Source: an uncultured Flavihumibacter sp. (GTDB lineage: Bacteria; Bacteroidota; Bacteroidia; Chitinophagales; Chitinophagaceae). Taken from it: 10,067 nt of DNA. Below are positions 6,259 to 10,067 of this stretch, piece after piece. The notes under the pieces were generated by a model. The model saw nothing but the letters and a program-made list of their open reading frames with translations, searched no databases and was not told the origin of the DNA. The position numbers were made by a program, and so were the translations under genes. Positions within the stretch are counted from its first letter, which is position 1. Every line of letters begins with the position of its first letter. The stretch lies in NCBI GenBank assembly GCA_946481605.1, contig CAMLPA010000096.1:1-10067 (forward strand), written 5' to 3'.

Positions 6259-9200
6259 ATGCTTTTAAAGGATTTCTTTGTCCGGGGCACTTATTTGCCT
6301 CCAGGATGCTTCACCAAAACTTTGCGGATCATGAAAGTTACCGCTATTTTACTGCTCGCTGCCTGTCTGCACGTTACTGCCAGGAGCTTTTCTCAGAATG
6401 TTACCATTTCAGCGAAGAAGGCCACGCTGGAAAAAGTGATCCGTGATGTGCGGTCACAAACCGGGCTCTCGTTTATGCTGGACCTGCAATTGCTCCGCAA
6501 GAGCCGTCCTGTGGACCTGGACATTAAGAATGTACCGTTACAGGAAGCACTGAACCAACTGTTCCGCACGCAGCCCCTCGGCTACCGCATTGTAGATGGT
6601 GTGGTGGTGGTGTATGAAAAAGAGGTTGCCCCCAAAAAAGAACCGGTGGCCGAAACGGTGATCGCTTTCGTGACCATTACCGGAACTGTGGTGGATGGGA
6701 AAACACAGGAGCCTGTATCGGGGGCCAGTGTGCTGGTGAAAGGTTCCGCCAAAGGCGCCACCACCGATCAGAACGGAAAGTTCAGTATCGATGCCAATCC
6801 GGGCCAGGTGCTGGTGATCAGTTCCGTTGGCTTCGAAAGCCAGGAAGTAGTGGTGGGCGGCCGCACGAACCTGCGTATAGTACTCAGCGTTTCCGATGTG
6901 TCCATGAAAGATGTGGTGGTAACGGGAATGTTCAACCGCAAAGCCTCCAGCTTTACCGGCGCTACCACCAGTTTCACACAGGATGAACTCCTGAAAGTGG
7001 GCAGTGTGAACGTGCTGCAAAGTCTTCGGAACCTGGATCCGGCCTTCCAGATTATTGACAATATGGAATTGGGGTCCGATCCTAACGCGATTCCGAATAT
7101 CCAGTTGCGGGGACAATCCGGGCTGCCCGATCTTCGGGGCGAATACACTACAAACCCCAACCTGCCCTTATTTATCCTGGATGGTTTTGAGACCACGATT
7201 CAGAAAGTGATCGATCTCGATATTTACCGTGTAAAAAGCATCAACGTATTGAAAGATGCGGCATCCAAAGCCATTTACGGTTCACGTGCCGCCAATGGGG
7301 TGGTAGTGATTGAAACCATACGGCCGCAGGCCGGGAAACTGCGCCTTTCCTACAATACCAATATTACTTTACAGGCACCCGATCTTTCCAGTTACAACCT
7401 TACCAACGCGGCGGAAAAGCTGGAAGTGGAACTGGCGGGCGGCATCTATTCCAACTCCACCGCAGGCAGTGGCCAGTATATCCTGAAACAACGCTATAAC
7501 GAAAACCTCGCGCTTGTATTGAGCGGGGTGAATACCGACTGGCTCTCGAAACCCGTACAAAACGGCTGGGGCCAGCGCCACTCCATGCGCGTGGAAGGTG
7601 GCGACGAAAGTTTCCGTTATGGCGTGGACCTCATGTACAACAAAGTAACCGGTGCCATGAAAGGTTCCGATCGGAAAACCACCACAGCGGCCATCGATCT
7701 TACCTATCGCGTGAAAAAAATATCGTTCAACAATATTCTAACCATCACCAACAACAGGGCCGATAATTCACCCTGGGGTGACTTCTCCCAATATGCCGCG
7801 ATGAACCCCTACCTGCCCTACCAGAATGAAAACGGGCAGATACTGAAGGTGATCAATACCATCACAAGACCACAGGGCGGCGGCGCTCCCGGTGCCGTGG
7901 CCAACGAATCGGTGTACAACCCGGCTTTCAATTCAACCCTGAAAATACTGGACTATTCCAGGTACACAGACATCACCAACAACTTCAACCTTGACTGGCG
8001 TTTACTGCCCGGTTTAAGGGCCGTAGGTAATTTCAGCATCACAAAACAATTGAACGAAAGCCACGAGTTTCTTCCGGCTGAACATACTATGTTCACTACT
8101 TCCGAGTTCTCCGGCGCAGGCGCGTCCAGGAAAGGCCGTTACACGAAGGGCGATGGCAGTATCGACTTCTATTCCGGAAGGCTGATGCTGAACTATACAA
8201 AGAATGTTGGTCTGCACTACTTTGCGTTGAACGGTGGCGGCGACTATACCAGCAACCAGACCCTGAACATCGCCCATGCGGTGGAAGGTTTCCCCAACGA
8301 CAGGCTCGATTTTATGTCGCTCGGATTGCAGTACCTGCTCAATTCCCGTCCAACCGGTTTTGAGAGTACCGTGAAAGATATGAGCGGCATTGTTTCCGGC
8401 AACTACTCCTTTGATGACCGGTTTCTCTTTGACGTTTCTTACAGGGCCACCCAATCTTCTTTGTATGGAAAGGACAACCGTTGGGGGCAATTCTATTCCA
8501 CGGGAATCGGCTGGAACGTTCACAAAGAAAAATTCATTGCTGACCTCGGATTCATCGACCAGTTCAGGCTCCGTGCCACCAACGGATACACTGGTTCGCA
8601 GAACTTCAATTCTACCATCAGTAAGTCTACCTACGCTTATTACCTCAGGAATGCTTACGCCACATTTGGCAATGGCGCGACGCTGATTGGCCTGGCGAAT
8701 CCCGGTCTTAAATGGCAGCGCCGCCAGGATATGAACTTCGGAACGGATATCTCCCTTTTCAAAAAACTTAACATCAGGGCCGACTACTACATCAGTACCA
8801 CCGATGGGTTGGTAACGGACATCACCTTGCCGCCATCAGCGGGTTTCAATACTTACAAGGCCAATCTCGGGAAAGCGGAGAACAAAGGGATAGATGTACG
8901 GCTGGATTATAAAATATTCAGCAATGCAGCCAAAAAGAGTTCGCTCACCATCTTCGTGCTGGCTTCGCACAATAAGAATACCATCAGGGAAATCTCAAAT
9001 TCACTTAAGGCATGGAATGCCTCACAGGATTCCATCAGCGGCAACAACGCGACCACCAACAAAGACGCCGCCAAACCACGCGTAAGGTTTGAAGAAGGAC
9101 AGTCGATGAATGCGATATGGGCCGTTCAATCCCTCGGCATCGATCCGGCTACGGGCAGGGAAGTGTACCTTAAAAAAGACGGCACCGTAACTTACAACTG

Positions 9201-9690
9201 GAACGCCAACGATCAGGTGGTGGCGGGCGATCTGCTGCCGAAAATATCCGGCAACTTCGGGTTCAACTTCCAGCACCAGGGGCTGCAGGTGAACACTTCT
9301 TTCCGTTTTCAATATGGCGGGCAGATGTACAACTCAACACTGGTAAGCAAAGTAGAGAACGCAAACATCTACCAGAACGTGGACAGAAGGGTGCTTACCG
9401 ACAGGTGGCGCAAGCCCGGTGATGTGAGCTTCTTTAAAGATGTGGCCAGTACCACCGTTACCCAACTGAGCACCCGTTTCGTGGAAGACAACAATCAACT
9501 CAATTTCGCTTCGCTGAACATCGCTTACGACCTGGAAAGAATCAGGGCCATCAAATCACTTGGCTTCTCCAGGCTCAGGGCCGGACTCAATATGAACGAG
9601 GTATTTGTGCTTTCTTCTGTGGAGGTTGAACGTGGTACCGCATACCCCTTTGCGCGCAGTTTCCAGTTCACCCTTCAGGCTTCATTCTAA
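6259..9690 (+). CDS. SusC/RagA-like TonB-dependent outer-membrane transducer with STN domain
   Basis: Outer-membrane active-transport channel, 1143 residues from ATG 6259. That start gives the long basic leader (MLLKDFF to LRI) before the hydrophobic core MKVTAILLLAACLHVTA, common in Chitinophagaceae SusC proteins; ATG 6331 is the alternative. A GTG at 6166 lies inside an inverted repeat and is unlikely. Domains in order are STN signalling domain about 46-120, carboxypeptidase-regulatory-like domain about 138-211 (ITGTVVDGKTQEPVSGASV), TonB-box-like DVVVTGM near 218-224, plug about 225-353 (RGQ at 284, LFILDGF at 304-310, LKDAASKAIYGSRAANGVVV near 331-350), and a beta-barrel ending in aromatic F1143. 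The plug has GSDPN at 272-276 where many SusC proteins have a GRVAGV-type segment. STN plus the upstream sigma/FecR pair imply FecIR-like autoregulation. The imported substrate is unknown; glycans or peptides are both known for the family. Confidence 0.95.
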   Translation: MLLKDFFVRGTYLPPGCFTKTLRIMKVTAILLLAACLHVTARSFSQNVTISAKKATLEKVIRDVRSQTGLSFMLDLQLLRKSRPVDLDIKNVPLQEALNQLFRTQPLGYRIVDGVVVVYEKEVAPKKEPVAETVIAFVTITGTVVDGKTQEPVSGASVLVKGSAKGATTDQNGKFSIDANPGQVLVISSVGFESQEVVVGGRTNLRIVLSVSDVSMKDVVVTGMFNRKASSFTGATTSFTQDELLKVGSVNVLQSLRNLDPAFQIIDNMELGSDPNAIPNIQLRGQSGLPDLRGEYTTNPNLPLFILDGFETTIQKVIDLDIYRVKSINVLKDAASKAIYGSRAANGVVVIETIRPQAGKLRLSYNTNITLQAPDLSSYNLTNAAEKLEVELAGGIYSNSTAGSGQYILKQRYNENLALVLSGVNTDWLSKPVQNGWGQRHSMRVEGGDESFRYGVDLMYNKVTGAMKGSDRKTTTAAIDLTYRVKKISFNNILTITNNRADNSPWGDFSQYAAMNPYLPYQNENGQILKVINTITRPQGGGAPGAVANESVYNPAFNSTLKILDYSRYTDITNNFNLDWRLLPGLRAVGNFSITKQLNESHEFLPAEHTMFTTSEFSGAGASRKGRYTKGDGSIDFYSGRLMLNYTKNVGLHYFALNGGGDYTSNQTLNIAHAVEGFPNDRLDFMSLGLQYLLNSRPTGFESTVKDMSGIVSGNYSFDDRFLFDVSYRATQSSLYGKDNRWGQFYSTGIGWNVHKEKFIADLGFIDQFRLRATNGYTGSQNFNSTISKSTYAYYLRNAYATFGNGATLIGLANPGLKWQRRQDMNFGTDISLFKKLNIRADYYISTTDGLVTDITLPPSAGFNTYKANLGKAENKGIDVRLDYKIFSNAAKKSSLTIFVLASHNKNTIREISNSLKAWNASQDSISGNNATTNKDAAKPRVRFEEGQSMNAIWAVQSLGIDPATGREVYLKKDGTVTYNWNANDQVVAGDLLPKISGNFGFNFQHQGLQVNTSFRFQYGGQMYNSTLVSKVENANIYQNVDRRVLTDRWRKPGDVSFFKDVASTTVTQLSTRFVEDNNQLNFASLNIAYDLERIRAIKSLGFSRLRAGLNMNEVFVLSSVEVERGTAYPFARSFQFTLQASF

Positions 9691-9702
9691 AAACCGAACA
9701 AC

Positions 9703-10067
9703 ATGTCAATTAAACGAACTATACATATACTCGGGCTGGCGTTCCTGCTATTTTCGGTCGCCTCCTGTAAAAAATGGGTGGAGGTTTCTCCCAAGACCCA
9801 GATAGAGGACCTGGATTTTTACGGCAACGAACAGGGTTTTAAAGAAGCACTGAATGGTGTTTACCTGCTGATGGGGCGCCCGGCGCAATATGGCCGTGAA
9901 CTTACTTTCGGCCTTGCCGATGTGCTCGGCGGCATGTATGTGCTGAACAGTTCCAACGGCTCCCTGGCTTACCGCGATGCTTTCGCGGGATTGTACACCA
10001 ATGCGGCCACGCAAAACATCATCAACAGCGTTTGGGCCAACCAGTACAATGCCATCGCGAACGTGAA
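9703..10067 (+). CDS. SusD/RagB-like surface lipoprotein, N-terminal part (3' end outside window)
   Basis: Start of the lipoprotein lid that pairs with the upstream SusC; 121 residues are visible and the frame is open at the window end. ATG 9703 lies 12 nt after the susC stop, so the two are translationally close. The leader MSIKRTIHILGLAFLLFSVASC has a lipobox V-A-S-C with the lipidated Cys at 22, followed by KKWVEVSPKTQI, a typical SusD start. Helical TPR-like features of the family follow (EQGFKEALNGVYLLMG) and the segment with W near ANQYNAIANV matches the SusD N-terminal domain. It should sit on the cell surface and deliver ligand to SusC. Family call is confident from the pairing and the N-terminus; the substrate-binding region is not in the window. 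Confidence 0.92.
   Translation, partial: MSIKRTIHILGLAFLLFSVASCKKWVEVSPKTQIEDLDFYGNEQGFKEALNGVYLLMGRPAQYGRELTFGLADVLGGMYVLNSSNGSLAYRDAFAGLYTNAATQNIINSVWANQYNAIANV

Noticed and set aside
6538..7116. Long antisense open frame (192 codons) opposite susC; similar ones at 3023-3550, 8014-8523 and 5338-5799 on the - strand
   Set aside because: They lie wholly inside well-supported genes, show no recognisable domain or signal peptide, and have low-complexity His- or Arg-rich translations expected from the complement of codon-biased genes.
1..10067. Search for CRISPR arrays, tRNA/rRNA genes, insertion sequences, toxin-antitoxin or defence genes
   Set aside because: No spaced direct repeats, cloverleaf-like genes, transposase frames or defence domains were seen; the strand is almost fully filled by redox and SusCD-locus genes.

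Overview
The window looks like a Bacteroidota chromosome, most likely from the Chitinophagaceae or a close relative. The evidence is a SusC/SusD-type outer-membrane pair preceded by an ECF sigma factor and a FecR anti-sigma factor, a SusC with an N-terminal STN domain and the long basic leader common in that group, several secreted TlpA-like thioredoxin-fold proteins, DUF4369 and DUF4974 modules, and no clear Shine-Dalgarno sequences. All supported genes are on the + strand. I see no tRNA, rRNA, CRISPR array, insertion sequence or phage gene.

Left half (about 1-4187): four consecutive genes for envelope thiol-disulfide proteins, the first cut by the window edge. All end in a TlpA/AhpC-TSA-type thioredoxin domain with a CxxC site (CTPC, CGPC, CAPC, CGPC). 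Their N-terminal parts differ: unknown (outside the window), alpha-helical/TPR-like, DsbD-alpha-like, and DUF4369. By their C-terminal domains they form two related pairs (genes 1 and 2; genes 3 and 4). Gaps are 70, 34 and 19 nt, and a strong rho-independent terminator at 4155-4187 closes the group, so it reads as the 3' end of an operon that starts before the window.

Right half (about 4215-10067): a separate, FecIR-like regulated uptake locus. It runs ECF sigma factor, FecR-type transmembrane anti-sigma factor, a roughly 1140-residue SusC-like TonB-dependent transducer (STN, carboxypeptidase-regulatory-like domain, plug, barrel), and the start of a SusD/RagB-like surface lipoprotein that leaves the window. 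The expected circuit is that ligand transport through SusC changes the contact between its periplasmic STN domain and FecR, FecR releases the sigma factor, and the sigma factor switches on susCD. The substrate cannot be read from this sequence.

Points that deserve a second look are the DsbD-alpha/TlpA fusion lacking a membrane domain, a T7A8 tract at the end of the sigma gene that sits in a continuous frame with fecR, a perfect 11-bp inverted repeat in the susC leader, and the side-by-side redox paralogues. No wholly new system is evident; this is an accessory uptake/redox region made of known families with some unusual details.
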